Of a DNA stretch of 64,000 nucleotides, positions 49,600 through 57,579 are shown one piece after another. Every line of letters starts with the position of its first letter. The stretch's first letter is position 1. The notes beneath the pieces were generated by a model. The model had not been told where the DNA came from. It saw nothing but the letters and a program-made list of their open reading frames with translations, and did no database searches. This stretch comes from Unio delphinus (lineage: Eukaryota; Mollusca; Bivalvia; Unionida; Unionidae). The stretch is from the NCBI GenBank assembly GCA_029339505.1, contig JAQISU010000026.1, positions 2,199,501 through 2,263,500 of the forward strand. Direction: 5' to 3'. Position numbers and translations under genes: made by a program.

Positions 49600-50291
49600 G
49601 GTGATAGTCTTTTGCCCTTGAGAATGGGTTCAAATTTATCCCTAATGATCCATTTTCCATCCTCACGGATAATGAATTTGATTCGGAAAAAATGACTTTC
49701 TTCCCCAAGACGTGAAATGATCACTGCTGCTTTTTCATCATTCATGGTAGCGTCAACAACACCATCAATTCGAAATGTTGACCAACAATAAGATGCTCCA
49801 TCACGCTTGAATTCATTAAAACAGTCTCTGATGGGTTTTTCAAGAATTTTATTCTTGGGTGTATTAGAAACTATATCAAGATTGAATTGAGCATTTTTCC
49901 ATGGTGATCTCTTGTTACGTTTTTTGGGTTTATCGAGATTAAATTTAGGATTAATTTTCAATAATCTCTTAAACTCCCTCATGTTTCTGTCTACTACACG
50001 TTTTTTGGGTCTATCGCGATTAAATCTAGGATTGATTTTCAATAATCTCTTAAACTCTTTCATGTTTCCGTCTCTTGGACGTTTGTTTCCGTCTCTTGGA
50101 CGTTTGGGTCTATCGCGATTAAATCTAGGATTAATTTTCAATAATCTCTTAAACTCCTTCATGTTTCCGTCTATTGGACGTTTTTTGGGTTTATCGATAT
50201 TAAATTTAGGATTAATTTTCAATAATCTCTTAAACTCCTTATCAGCATTGAATTTAGCATTTTTCGAAGTCAATCTCTTGAACTCCCTCAT
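49596..50291 (-). CDS. Basic tandem-repeat protein upstream of the polymerase
   Basis: This 231-aa protein has an ATG at 50291. Residues about 1-130 are four to five imperfect copies of EFKRLLKINPKFNxDxPKKR, each about 26-35 residues, rich in Lys/Arg and followed by a GN or RN turn. Residues about 150-231 form a different domain with CFNEFKRDGASYCWSTFRID and WIIRDKFEPILKGK. I do not recognise a family. The basic repeats suggest nucleic-acid binding or DNA condensation. Its stop overlaps the start of the polymerase frame, so the two are co-transcribed and may be coupled. A terminal-protein role, by position, is only a guess. The complementary strand is open by chance because of the repeats. 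Confidence 0.72.
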   Translation of the reverse strand: MREFKRLTSKNAKFNADKEFKRLLKINPKFNIDKPKKRPIDGNMKEFKRLLKINPRFNRDRPKRPRDGNKRPRDGNMKEFKRLLKINPRFNRDRPKKRVVDRNMREFKRLLKINPKFNLDKPKKRNKRSPWKNAQFNLDIVSNTPKNKILEKPIRDCFNEFKRDGASYCWSTFRIDGVVDATMNDEKAAVIISRLGEESHFFRIKFIIREDGKWIIRDKFEPILKGKRLSP

Positions 50292-50315
50292 GCTATAATT
50301 AAAACAAGCATTTAA

Positions 50316-50708
50316 ATGAAAGATTTATGTATAATGAATCACTGCAAATGGCTTATGATTGGATCAGTAATCCCGTGTAACAAATCATGCAGAAATGAGT
50401 TCTGTGGGTATCATATGCAAAGCTTTCGTTGTGGAAGCCTTGGTCCGTTACCCTGTATTCGATGTGGGGTTGGGGTCAGGGGGAAATCACAATTGTGTCT
50501 AAATTGCGGTGGTAAGCGATACAGGGAATTGAAGTGTTATTATGATAAAAGAATAAAAAATGGACAATCAATCAGAAATTTTGACCCTGAAAAAGTCTCT
50601 GACGCTGACTCTGTCAAGGACGTTGTCCTTGACAAAATCATAAGAACCCCTCAAGACTACATCGAAAGATTCATTATTGAACCAACCAATGAATTAGACA
50701 AACAATAG
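50316..50708 (+). CDS. Cysteine-rich zinc-binding protein, orphan
   Basis: This 130-aa protein has an ATG at 50316, 24 bp from the divergent start of the repeat-protein gene. Cysteines are paired: HCKW, CNKSCRNEFCGYH, FRCG, CIRCG and CLNCGG, all within residues 9-70, suggesting two or three zinc-binding modules. The C-terminal half is helical and acidic (KVSDADSVKDVVLDKIIRTP). No family was recognised; a DNA-binding or transcription role is plausible. It is absent from the relic element. Confidence 0.72.
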   Translation: MKDLCIMNHCKWLMIGSVIPCNKSCRNEFCGYHMQSFRCGSLGPLPCIRCGVGVRGKSQLCLNCGGKRYRELKCYYDKRIKNGQSIRNFDPEKVSDADSVKDVVLDKIIRTPQDYIERFIIEPTNELDKQ

Positions 50709-50722
50709 TATTATGTATACGA

Positions 50723-51214
50723 ATGAACCAAGAATTCAGACAGCATCCCTTGATTACAAATTATGAAGCATCCAGTGATGGTATTGTAAGAAACCGTAGA
50801 CTAAAGAAACCAGTTGGTGCTGTGACTAATCACGGGTATTTGAAGTTTGGTGCTGGAAAGAAATTTTATCTCAATCACAGAATAGTATTTGAATGTTTCA
50901 GTGGATTGATCGAGGATGATTTTGTTATCGATCACAAGGATTCTAATCCGAAAAACAATTCTTTATCAAATCTGCAAGCTATCACACAAAGTGAGAATTT
51001 GAAAAGGGGGAAGACTGGCACTTGTTCAAAAAAAGCGAGACCTGTGAAATCTTTGAATACGATAACTAACGAAGAAAAAATATTTCAATCATTATATGAA
51101 GCCGGTAGGCATTTGGATATTTGTAGAGCCTCAGTACGATTCGTTGCAGAGGGGATTTATCGATCGGCGATTTCAAAAAAGAGCGGACAAAAAATTCAAT
51201 TTAGTTACGTCTAA
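50723..51214 (+). CDS. NUMOD4-HNH homing-endonuclease-like protein
   Basis: This 163-aa protein starts at ATG 50723, 14 bp after the preceding stop. The N-terminal HPLITNYEASSDGIVRNRRL is a NUMOD4-like DNA-binding motif. The HNH core follows: YLNHRIVFECF, FVIDHKDSNPKNNSLSNLQA and ITQSENLKRG, with His-Asp-His/Asn residues in place. The C-terminal SLYEAGRHLDICRASVRFVA resembles a NUMOD1 helix-turn-helix. Such proteins are group I intron-type nucleases that also occur in large viruses. A second, damaged copy lies in the relic at 36.1 kb. Its coding end precedes the orphan gene start. Confidence 0.88.
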   Translation: MNQEFRQHPLITNYEASSDGIVRNRRLKKPVGAVTNHGYLKFGAGKKFYLNHRIVFECFSGLIEDDFVIDHKDSNPKNNSLSNLQAITQSENLKRGKTGTCSKKARPVKSLNTITNEEKIFQSLYEAGRHLDICRASVRFVAEGIYRSAISKKSGQKIQFSYV

Positions 51215-51257
51215 TGCGTCATATTTTTCAATTAGAGATATGTCATGTTATAGAATA

Positions 51258-51605
51258 ATGAATTCTGAAAACATGAATAGCATCATAGTTGAAATAGCAA
51301 AATTGAAAAATCAGGATATCAAACTATCAGATGGATTAAATCCTGATCAAATTGTGTCTGATTTTCAGGATATAGAATACGGAGTTAACAACAATAAATA
51401 TATGCTACCCAAGAAATATGCACTCATCAAAAGAATTCAGAATTCTATTAGAGACTCTCTTTCATTTTCCAGTGACATCAGTGTGTTCGTTCCGTTGTAT
51501 ACTATCGTAGAGGGGATACGAAAAGAATTAGGTAACGAATACGAATTGAAAAAAGAAGTCAACTCTAAAATTAGAAACCTACGAGCATTAATTCAAGAAA
51601 ATTGA
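51258..51605 (+). CDS. Polinton orphan protein
   Basis: The start at 51258 (MNSENMNSIIVEIAKLKNQD) was chosen because the relic copy at 37293 begins at the same point. Upstream Met codons at 51096 and 51240 read into the preceding gene or the spacer. The 115-aa protein is predicted to be helical, with LPKKYALIKRIQNSIRDSL, FVPLYTIVEGIRKEL and the basic end IRNLRALIQEN. Conservation between the two copies shows it is a real gene, but I recognise no family. Confidence 0.75.
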   Translation: MNSENMNSIIVEIAKLKNQDIKLSDGLNPDQIVSDFQDIEYGVNNNKYMLPKKYALIKRIQNSIRDSLSFSSDISVFVPLYTIVEGIRKELGNEYELKKEVNSKIRNLRALIQEN

Positions 51606-52181
51606 TTGCCCGACCCTTATAATTTTTTGATTGTGACCGTAAAATCTCAATGGGATTTTCATATTGTTTTAGCACTTTTTGATTGAAATTATCAAAATCA
51701 GTGAATAAAAACTATTTCACACTGAATAAAAAAATCACTGAATAAAATTCTAACAGCTTTTCTCTACGGAAAATCCCATGCAAAATCGACTACTTGACCC
51801 TACGTGGTTTTTTGATAAAAATCGATGAAAAATGACCAAAAGTCGCTGAAAACAGGCAAAAATTGATGAAAAATGGCTAAAAAATGATGAAAATCAATCC
51901 TAACAGCTTTTCTCTACGGAAAATCCCATGCAAAATCGACTACTTGACCGTAAAATTTCTTTGAGAATAAGCACCAAAATGGCACAAAATGGCACCAAAA
52001 TTGTCAAAAAATCAGTTAAAAACCACCAAAATGGCACAAAATTGCACCAAAACTGTCAAAAAATCAGTGAAATCAGTGAATAAAAAATAAAAATATTTCA
52101 CAGCAATAGAAAATAAAAATATTTCACACTGAATAAAAAAATAGATGGACCGTTAATGGATGGAATCATCGATGGGGGAAG
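51606..52181. repeat. Non-coding repeat-rich spacer with a perfect 50-bp direct duplication
   Basis: The 50-bp string beginning 'ctaacagcttttctctacgg' and ending 'ctacttgacc' occurs at 51750-51799 and identically at 51900-51949, exactly 150 bp apart. Around it lie many short iterations: 'gatgaaaaatgg', 'ccaaaatggcacaaaa', 'tcactgaataaaa'. It separates the left block from the structural-gene block and is the largest spacer in the element, so a replication or late-transcription control role is possible. Confidence 0.8.
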
Positions 52182-52221
52182 TGTTTTACAATTGAAAAAT
52201 TGTTTGCGATTTCAAATAATG
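52182..52221 (+). promoter_or_regulatory. Shared 40-bp leader ending in ATG (copy 1)
   Basis: 'tgttttacaattgaaaaatt' followed by 'gtttgcgatttcaaataATG'. An almost identical copy (2 of 40 differ) ends in the ATG at 53217. The inner ACAATTGAAAAATTGT is an imperfect palindrome. It selects 52219 rather than 52156 as the start of this gene. Confidence 0.7.
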
Positions 52222-52902
52222 GTTAATGAAGCATTAACGACCCGATTGGCTCGTGAACGATTTGATGCAATTAAGAGATTTATACCAATTCGTGACTCTG
52301 TCAAGAATAAACTGCAACAACGACAGAGTTTACAAACTGATTTTGCTGCGGGATCTGAAGAGTTGTTTGAACCAGTAACCACAGCAACGAAAGGGGTAGA
52401 GCGTGCTATACTGGGAGATGATCCTGACGGTAAAAGAAAAGAAGAGGGTCTTATTCATGTACTTGAAAAACTAGCAGCGAAAACTGAACAAACTGAAAAA
52501 ACTGAACCATCTACTAATCCGAAAAAAACGACTGTTTCTCTGTTGAATAAATTTACTGATAATGCTAAAACATTAATAAAACAATTTAATTTATTCAAAC
52601 CAAAGGATTATCAAGCTTTTGGTGATTTTGCTGCTCAAAGCTATAATTCAAAAAAAGATTTTTTAAAGGACGAGTATAAGGATGATAGAATATCAAGTAA
52701 TGATTGGTCCGATAATTTGTATAAACTAAATAAAGGGATTGGTCGTTTGAATAAGGATGAGATGGGGTACAAGGAATTTCAAAGGGGAATTAGTAATTAT
52801 AAAAGAGAACAAATAGAAGAGCGACAACGAGAAATAGAAGAACGACGTCAAACACCAACACGTAGACAAACAAGAAGACAAAAAAAAACAAGAAGAACCT
52901 GA
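52219..52902 (+). CDS. Charged virion-type protein, first part (frame interrupted)
   Basis: The start at 52219 (MVNEALTTRLARERFDAIKR) is supported by the leader shared with the gene at 53217; an upstream in-frame ATG at 52156 is the alternative. The 227-codon frame is mostly charged and helical: DSVKNKLQQRQ, VLEKLAAKTEQTEKTEP, a serine/threonine-poor middle and a strongly basic end REIEERRQTPTRRQTRRQ. At an A9 run (52880-52888) the frame runs out, while a +1 frame stays open to 53161. The family was not recognised; position among the capsid genes suggests a structural or scaffold role. Confidence 0.7.
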   Translation: MVNEALTTRLARERFDAIKRFIPIRDSVKNKLQQRQSLQTDFAAGSEELFEPVTTATKGVERAILGDDPDGKRKEEGLIHVLEKLAAKTEQTEKTEPSTNPKKTTVSLLNKFTDNAKTLIKQFNLFKPKDYQAFGDFAAQSYNSKKDFLKDEYKDDRISSNDWSDNLYKLNKGIGRLNKDEMGYKEFQRGISNYKREQIEERQREIEERRQTPTRRQTRRQKKTRRT

Positions 52903-53161
52903 TGATTATTTACAACTCTCAAAGGATGAAAGTTTCGGGAGTGGGATTCGTCTAGTTGGAAACACTTGTCCTGATAGTGTTATCAATGATATATCACGAT
53001 TAGAAGTTCTAATCGGAGGGTTCCGAGCTGGAAATAATTCACCGGAAATAATTAATGAAGCAGCTGATATCTGTAGACGGTTATTTCAAGGTGGTATCAT
53101 GGATATCAAAACATATCGAGATTTCATTGACGAGTTAGCAAATGGGTATCACAGTGACTAG
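52877..53161 (+). CDS. Continuation of the charged virion-type protein in the +1 frame
   Basis: From 52877 this frame reads EEPDDYLQLSKDESFGSGIR, then SRLEVLIGGFRAGNNS, EIINEAADICRRLFQGGIMD and FIDELANGYHSD before TAG. It has protein-like composition, no ATG near its start and no separate leader, so it is most simply the C-terminal part of the gene before it. The 'IGGFRAGNNSPEI' glycine/asparagine turn and flanking helices resemble the tail region of several Polinton late proteins, but this is only an impression. Confidence 0.65.
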   Translation, partial: DKKKQEEPDDYLQLSKDESFGSGIRLVGNTCPDSVINDISRLEVLIGGFRAGNNSPEIINEAADICRRLFQGGIMDIKTYRDFIDELANGYHSD

Positions 53162-53179
53162 CGTTTCCAATTGACAAAT

Positions 53180-53219
53180 TGTTTTACAATTGAAAAATTG
53201 TTTCTGATTTCAAATAATG
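53180..53219 (+). promoter_or_regulatory. Shared 40-bp leader ending in ATG (copy 2)
   Basis: 'tgttttacaattgaaaaatt' followed by 'gtttctgatttcaaataATG', matching 52182-52221 at 38 of 40 positions. It lies between the stop at 53161 and the next start. Confidence 0.7.
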
Positions 53220-53636
53220 ATCATACACTACAATCATGATAAAACAATCCCCGTCTATGTAGTTAATTCACGGTTGCCAGTTTATAGAGCATACTATGGA
53301 GATGGTTTAGGCAATACCATTTTAGGATTCTTTTCAAGAATGGCCCCAAAAGTGATGCCGTTAGCTAAACAATTATCAATGAAAGCCATTGATGTTATTC
53401 GTGATAAGGGTATTGGTGCTGTTGGAGATCTTGCCGGAAAAGCGTTTTCAGCCGCGAAGAATAAAATAACATCATTAGTGAGACGAAAAAAGAAACCGTT
53501 ACCGTCTACAGCAGAAATGCCTGCAAGTGTTAGTAAAATTATAAATAACGCAGTAGATGAAAAATTAGCGTCGATGGCTTTAACCCCCGACCCAAACATG
53601 ATAGCGGGAAGTGGCTTTAAAAAACTACGTCGATGA
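53217..53636 (+). CDS. Small basic minor-capsid candidate
   Basis: This 139-aa protein has an ATG fixed by the shared leader. RAYYGDGLGNTILGFFSRMA is followed by KVMPLAKQLSMKAIDVIRDK and GIGAVGDLAGKAFSAAKNKI, a long amphipathic alanine/lysine helix pair. Then come RRKKKPLP and a helix ending AGSGFKKLRR. Such GDGLGN...FFR proteins directly upstream of the major capsid gene are common in Polintons and adintoviruses and are thought to be internal minor capsid or membrane-active proteins comparable to adenovirus pVI/pX. The assignment is by position and composition. Confidence 0.7.
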   Translation: MIIHYNHDKTIPVYVVNSRLPVYRAYYGDGLGNTILGFFSRMAPKVMPLAKQLSMKAIDVIRDKGIGAVGDLAGKAFSAAKNKITSLVRRKKKPLPSTAEMPASVSKIINNAVDEKLASMALTPDPNMIAGSGFKKLRR

Positions 53637-53715
53637 AATCCTACGGATTTTCACGCTAGCGTTTTTCACGATGAAAATGGAAAATCACGATTTAGACTCT
53701 GATAAATAGAATAAA
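53637..53715. other. Short spacer with palindromes
   Basis: 'gaaatcctacggattttcac' and 'acgctagcgtttttcacg' are partly self-complementary. Relatives occur after 58990 (gaaatcctaaggattttcat) and before 57037 (aaaaacgctagcgttttt). They may act in transcription termination or as late-promoter motifs. Confidence 0.45.
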
Positions 53716-55132
53716 ATGTTCAAAAAGTCACCTGATCCAGCATTTGATATAGACGCCCCAGTCCCCAAGAATGATTCTGTACGCGATTATCAATATTACG
53801 CCTATCATGCCATAGACTCAAATAGTCGAGCAAGAATTGATCTTCAAGTCCATGATACTAGTAAATACTTTTTGCCCTGTGAAGCGTTTATTGAAATCGA
53901 AGGAGAAATTGTAACAACTGCTGATACTACTGCTGTACCAGCACCGTATCCAGCTGGTACTCAAGTCGGTTTTGTCAATAATGGTATTATGGCGTTATTT
54001 GAGAGTGCAAAATATCTCATTGATGGAAAAGAAATTGAGTCCATAGATCGCGATGTTGATGTGGCTACAACAATCATAGGGCTAGCAAGATATTCCGATG
54101 ATTATACAAGATCAGCAGGGCCTTCAATGATGTTTGCAAAAGATGTTAAAAATACCGCTGGAGGAAATCAATTTATTATAAGACGACCAAAAAAACGTGA
54201 TAATAGTGATGCTGATGTCGAAGATATGATTATAAACAACGATGCTAATTTCAATCTAGGAGCTGTAACACGTATTTCAATGTTGGAAGGGCGGCGTAAA
54301 TCATTTTCATGCGCGATTCCACTGCATCACATATTTGGATTCTGTAGAAACGTCAGAAAAGTTATTTATGGAGCGAAGCATACAGAAATCGCTTGTACGA
54401 AAGAGTGATGATAATGATGCAATTTGGAGGATTCCAGCAAACCCGGCTGCAGATCATGTAAATGATGATGCCGGTAAAGTCAATTTAACAAAAATATCAT
54501 TGTGGATGCCAGTGTTGACTCCAGCAATCACCGCAGAAGAACGATTACTATCATTTATGGACCAGGGGGGAAAGTCGTTGTTGAGTTGGTTATCAGTGAG
54601 TACAGATGTGAAGCAATCAAATATCAACGGGTTATTCACGTGGAATCTAGCATCAAAACAAGGTGTTGCTGCGCCACGTCATATATTTATTGCGTTACAA
54701 GATAACACACGAGTTGGCAATCAACTCTCCAGCCATATGATATTTGATCAGTTAGGTGTGAAAGACGTCTCACTGAGAATAAACGGCCAGCAGGAACCAT
54801 CTGAAGATATACAACTTAATTACACAGAAAATCATATTGCACGAGTTTATCATAGGTTGTTGTCATTTATGGCACGTGATCAAAATGTGGATACTGGTTT
54901 GCAAATATCACAATTGGATTTTAAAAATCTGTATCCAATCTATTACTTTTCATTGGAACATCTTGATTTAACAAGACAATCTGTTGTTGATATACATTTT
55001 AGAGCTAATGTGAGCCGTGGTGCTATTGCTAATTATAGAGCGGTTGCTGTCATTCTCAGTGATAAATCAATGCTACTTGAAGGTGTTGGAGGAAGAATGA
55101 GAGTGGTAGATGCCCCAGTAGAAAATGTTTGA
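53716..55132 (+). CDS. Major capsid protein (double jelly-roll, hexon-like), one frameshift
   Basis: Two frames together encode a capsid protein of about 470 residues. The first (53716-54408) starts MFKKSPDPAFDIDAPVPKND and has DLQVHDTSKYFLPCEAFIEI, a glycine-rich turn and VNNGIMALFESAKYLIDGKE. Near the end is the hallmark IPLHHIFGFCRNVRKVIYGA. The second frame (54335-55132, +1) continues with KSDDNDAIWRIPA, VTPA-type strands, NQLSSHMIFDQLGVKDVSLR and YPIYYFSLEHLD. These are conserved features of Polinton and adintovirus major capsid proteins. The shift lies between about 54375 and 54405, not in a homopolymer. Either it is a real inactivating indel or a sequence error. Confidence 0.9.
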
Positions 55133-55185
55133 ACGATTTTCTCGATTTTTCATTGAAATTGTAAACGATTTAGAATCAATCTATT

Positions 55186-56094
55186 ATGTATAACATGTCA
55201 TATAGTGTTATTAGTGTTGCGTTAACTCCTGGTCAAATCAAAAAATTGCAATCAAAATCGGCTAAAAAATGTGGAACCACAATCACGTTGAAACCTAATC
55301 AAATGACTGGTGGTGCAAATAAATTATCGCTGACAACTCGTCAAATAAAACATTTCAATGATGCACTTGTAGCAAAAAAAGGTGTCCAGATTACTCTTTC
55401 TGCGGCTGCTATCAAAAATATGATTAAAACAGGCGGTATATTTCCATTGTTAGCTGCAATACCAGCATTGATTGCAGCAGCAGCCCCAGCGGTGGCTAAA
55501 GCAGCGGCGTTAGGAGCCGTTGGTACTGCAGCAGGAATGGCACTAAAAAAGGCAACTGGACAAGGATATAAAAAAGGGAAAGGGTCTAAGACTGCCAGGA
55601 ACCCCGTATTCATGGTACAGCGGAAAAGGTCTAAGACTACCAGGAACGGTTTACTAGTTGAAGAGGAACCGATGGTTCCAATGTCCAATTTTGATTTGAT
55701 GGATGCTGTTAAAAAACTAGCGATTAAAAATTTCATAGGTGTTTTTATGAAAGATCAGTTACCACATCAACCAAACAACACTGAAACAGGTATCATTAAT
55801 CTCGATAACAGCACAGGACCGGGAACTCACTGGGTTGCATACGCTATTGATCCACGGGCAATCGTCTATTTTGATTCATATGGATTAGCACCGCCAAAAG
55901 AGTTTATGCGTTATATAAAAAAAATTTCAATGAAGACTTGGTATTCTACGCTACCAACACAACAAATGAATGATCCACCAATATGTGGCAGCGAAGTATT
56001 AAATGTCCTTAACGCTATTTCAGCATCTAGAAAACCACCACACATTGTCGTAAATGAATACACTAGTAGTCGAAGTCGTCAAAAACGATTTTAG
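55186..56094 (+). CDS. PX-like capsid domain joined to adenain-like cysteine protease
   Basis: This 302-aa protein starts at MYNMSYSVISVALTPGQIKK. Residues about 5-90 hold two LTxxQIxxxxxA repeats around a MTGGANKLSLT turn. Residues about 83-120 form an alanine-rich hydrophobic stretch (FPLLAAIPALIAAAAPAVAK), then lysine-rich KKGKGSKTARN. This is the usual Polinton PX-like minor capsid layout. From about residue 165 a protease follows: MSNFDLMDAVKKL, GTHWVAYAID (catalytic His), VYFDSYG (Asp), Q and PPICGSEVLNVL (catalytic Cys). The second Cys of the common CGxxC motif is Val here. Proteases of this family process capsid precursors. RKRSKTTRN and MVQRK lie at the junction. Family members are often separate genes, so the fusion is notable. 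Confidence 0.9.
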   Translation: MYNMSYSVISVALTPGQIKKLQSKSAKKCGTTITLKPNQMTGGANKLSLTTRQIKHFNDALVAKKGVQITLSAAAIKNMIKTGGIFPLLAAIPALIAAAAPAVAKAAALGAVGTAAGMALKKATGQGYKKGKGSKTARNPVFMVQRKRSKTTRNGLLVEEEPMVPMSNFDLMDAVKKLAIKNFIGVFMKDQLPHQPNNTETGIINLDNSTGPGTHWVAYAIDPRAIVYFDSYGLAPPKEFMRYIKKISMKTWYSTLPTQQMNDPPICGSEVLNVLNAISASRKPPHIVVNEYTSSRSRQKRF

Positions 56095-56114
56095 AGAAAG
56101 ATGTATAAAATATC

Positions 56115-56963
56115 ATGATTGATATTTGGGGGAGATCTTTGAAACCCAAACCCGATGACACTGCAACCCCTGATTCTATCAAGGACATAAAAAAATTAAT
56201 TGAAGATGAAATAGCTGAGACGTTGAACTTAACAAGTGTTGATCCTAATGAAATAGTTGTATTTCAGGACAAACAGGGTAAATTGAAAACCAGTGATGTG
56301 TCGTTGGATGATATATTGGTTAAACAACGACACGCAATCGAGAATACTATCGCGTTATTTTCGGATCAGGGTAAACTCAAACCGGGCGTACTTTTTTCGA
56401 CGATTACAGATCGATTAAAAACTCTCAACGATGAATTAAAAAATTCTGTGTTGGAAGTTACAACACTTCAATCTAAAACCGAAGAACACATAAAACAGTT
56501 TACCTCATTTCGTAGAAATATCATTGATAAATTTATTGGAACCCCGTTAGATAAAATTGAACTAAAACTTCCGGATATCAAAAAATCCATCGATGAGACG
56601 AAAATCTTCACCGAGGCCATCAAAAATGATTTTTCGAGGATGATAACAATCATTGAAAAAACAAAAATTCCTCATGAGAAAACCAACAATGTAGTATACA
56701 CTATCCAACACGGATCATTTGCCTGGACACCTACAAATAACAAATTAGATATCACTGCAACCGTCAAGGGTATTTATCGATTAACACTAGTAACACCGAC
56801 TCAATTTAATATTTCATCGTCCAGTTCATCTGGGGTCAATAATACGATTTCAACGATCATCGACAAGAATACAACTGAAAAGTTCACAATAACATCTACT
56901 GATAAAAATTTGCTTAGGGTCTCAACGACATGGTATGTGGAATTCGTAGCGGATTTAAGTTGA
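56115..56963 (+). CDS. Fibre/spike-like coiled-coil protein
   Basis: This 282-aa protein starts MIDIWGRSLKPKPD. A short aromatic/basic N-terminal tail is followed by long amphipathic helices (residues about 20-200: IKDIKKLIEDEIAETLN, VLEVTTLQSKTEEHIKQF, KKSIDETKIFTEAIKNDF) with heptad spacing. The C-terminal domain is beta-rich, with a serine run (QFNISSSSSSGVNN) and YTIQHGSFAWTPTNNKLDIT. A capsid-binding tail, helical shaft and beta head at this position in the structural block suggest a receptor-binding fibre. That role is an inference; no sequence homologue is recognised. Confidence 0.65.
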   Translation: MIDIWGRSLKPKPDDTATPDSIKDIKKLIEDEIAETLNLTSVDPNEIVVFQDKQGKLKTSDVSLDDILVKQRHAIENTIALFSDQGKLKPGVLFSTITDRLKTLNDELKNSVLEVTTLQSKTEEHIKQFTSFRRNIIDKFIGTPLDKIELKLPDIKKSIDETKIFTEAIKNDFSRMITIIEKTKIPHEKTNNVVYTIQHGSFAWTPTNNKLDITATVKGIYRLTLVTPTQFNISSSSSSGVNNTISTIIDKNTTEKFTITSTDKNLLRVSTTWYVEFVADLS

Positions 56964-57036
56964 AAATTGCAAAGCAATTTCATTAACGGTTTCAATTGAA
57001 ATCGTAATTAAAAACGCTAGCGTTTTTAAAATAAAA
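56964..57036. other. Spacer with palindromic motifs
   Basis: It contains 'aattgcaaagcaatt', 'tttcaattgaaat' and 'aaaaacgctagcgtttttaa', three consecutive palindromes directly before the next ATG. They are possible transcription signals between late genes. Confidence 0.5.
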
Positions 57037-57579
57037 ATGATTTCATCATCGCAATATCGCTATGATCAGGTCAGAGAATATCAAACTAGACTCAAAACCC
57101 TGTCTGAGGAGTATGCAATGAAAATTAAAAAATATCGCAGGAGAATTACCGCAATTGATATTACTGTGTACGCTGTGAGTGGTGTAATCACCGGAGCCGG
57201 TATTATACTGTCTTCAGTGACAATGATGGCCCCGATAGCTGTTCCAATTTGCATTTCTGCGGCAACAACAATCGCGGGAATAATTTCAATAATAACAAAA
57301 AAAATATCATCATGCAGCCAACGGAAACTACAAGACTACATAATTCAATTTCATGTTGTGTCCACTGCATGCTCGCAATTATCCTCATTGATATCGTCAT
57401 CTCTTGATGATACAATTATATCAGAGAGTGAGTTTTCAGCGATGGTAGATATATATGATTCTGCGATGTCAAAATTAGAAATACATCATGAATATAATAA
57501 CAATGACAACACCGATGGAATTGGAGAACACAAACCCGAAAACCAGAATGATCTCAATAACCTCAACGATATCAGATAG
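57037..57579 (+). CDS. Two-helix membrane protein (Polinton late protein)
   Basis: This 180-aa protein begins with a basic helix (RYDQVREYQTRLKTLSEEYA) and is followed by two hydrophobic segments at about residues 45-65 and 68-90 (VYAVSGVITGAGIILSSVTM; PICISAATTIAGIISII). A second helical domain follows, with LDDTIISESEFSAMVDIYDS near 125-145. Proteins with this helix-TM-TM-helix plan and an ISExEFxxM motif occur next to the penton gene in many animal Polintons; their role is unknown. The last 35 residues lie in copy 1 of a 151-bp tandem duplication that contains the start of the next gene, so the present C-terminus is the product of that duplication. Confidence 0.75.
   Translation: MISSSQYRYDQVREYQTRLKTLSEEYAMKIKKYRRRITAIDITVYAVSGVITGAGIILSSVTMMAPIAVPICISAATTIAGIISIITKKISSCSQRKLQDYIIQFHVVSTACSQLSSLISSSLDDTIISESEFSAMVDIYDSAMSKLEIHHEYNNNDNTDGIGEHKPENQNDLNNLNDIR

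Noticed and set aside
49912..50298. 128-codon plus-strand frame with LGLIFNNLLNSLMF repeats
   Set aside because: It is the exact complement of the basic repeat protein on the minus strand; repeats keep both strands open.
50723..51605. Orphan gene starting at 51096 inside the HNH gene
   Set aside because: Residues before Met at 51258 come from the HNH gene in another frame and the spacer, and the relic copy starts at the later Met.
53294..53599. Minus-strand frames inside capsid genes (53294-53599, 55341-55736, 61443-61895)
   Set aside because: Shadows of the plus-strand genes with no motifs of their own.
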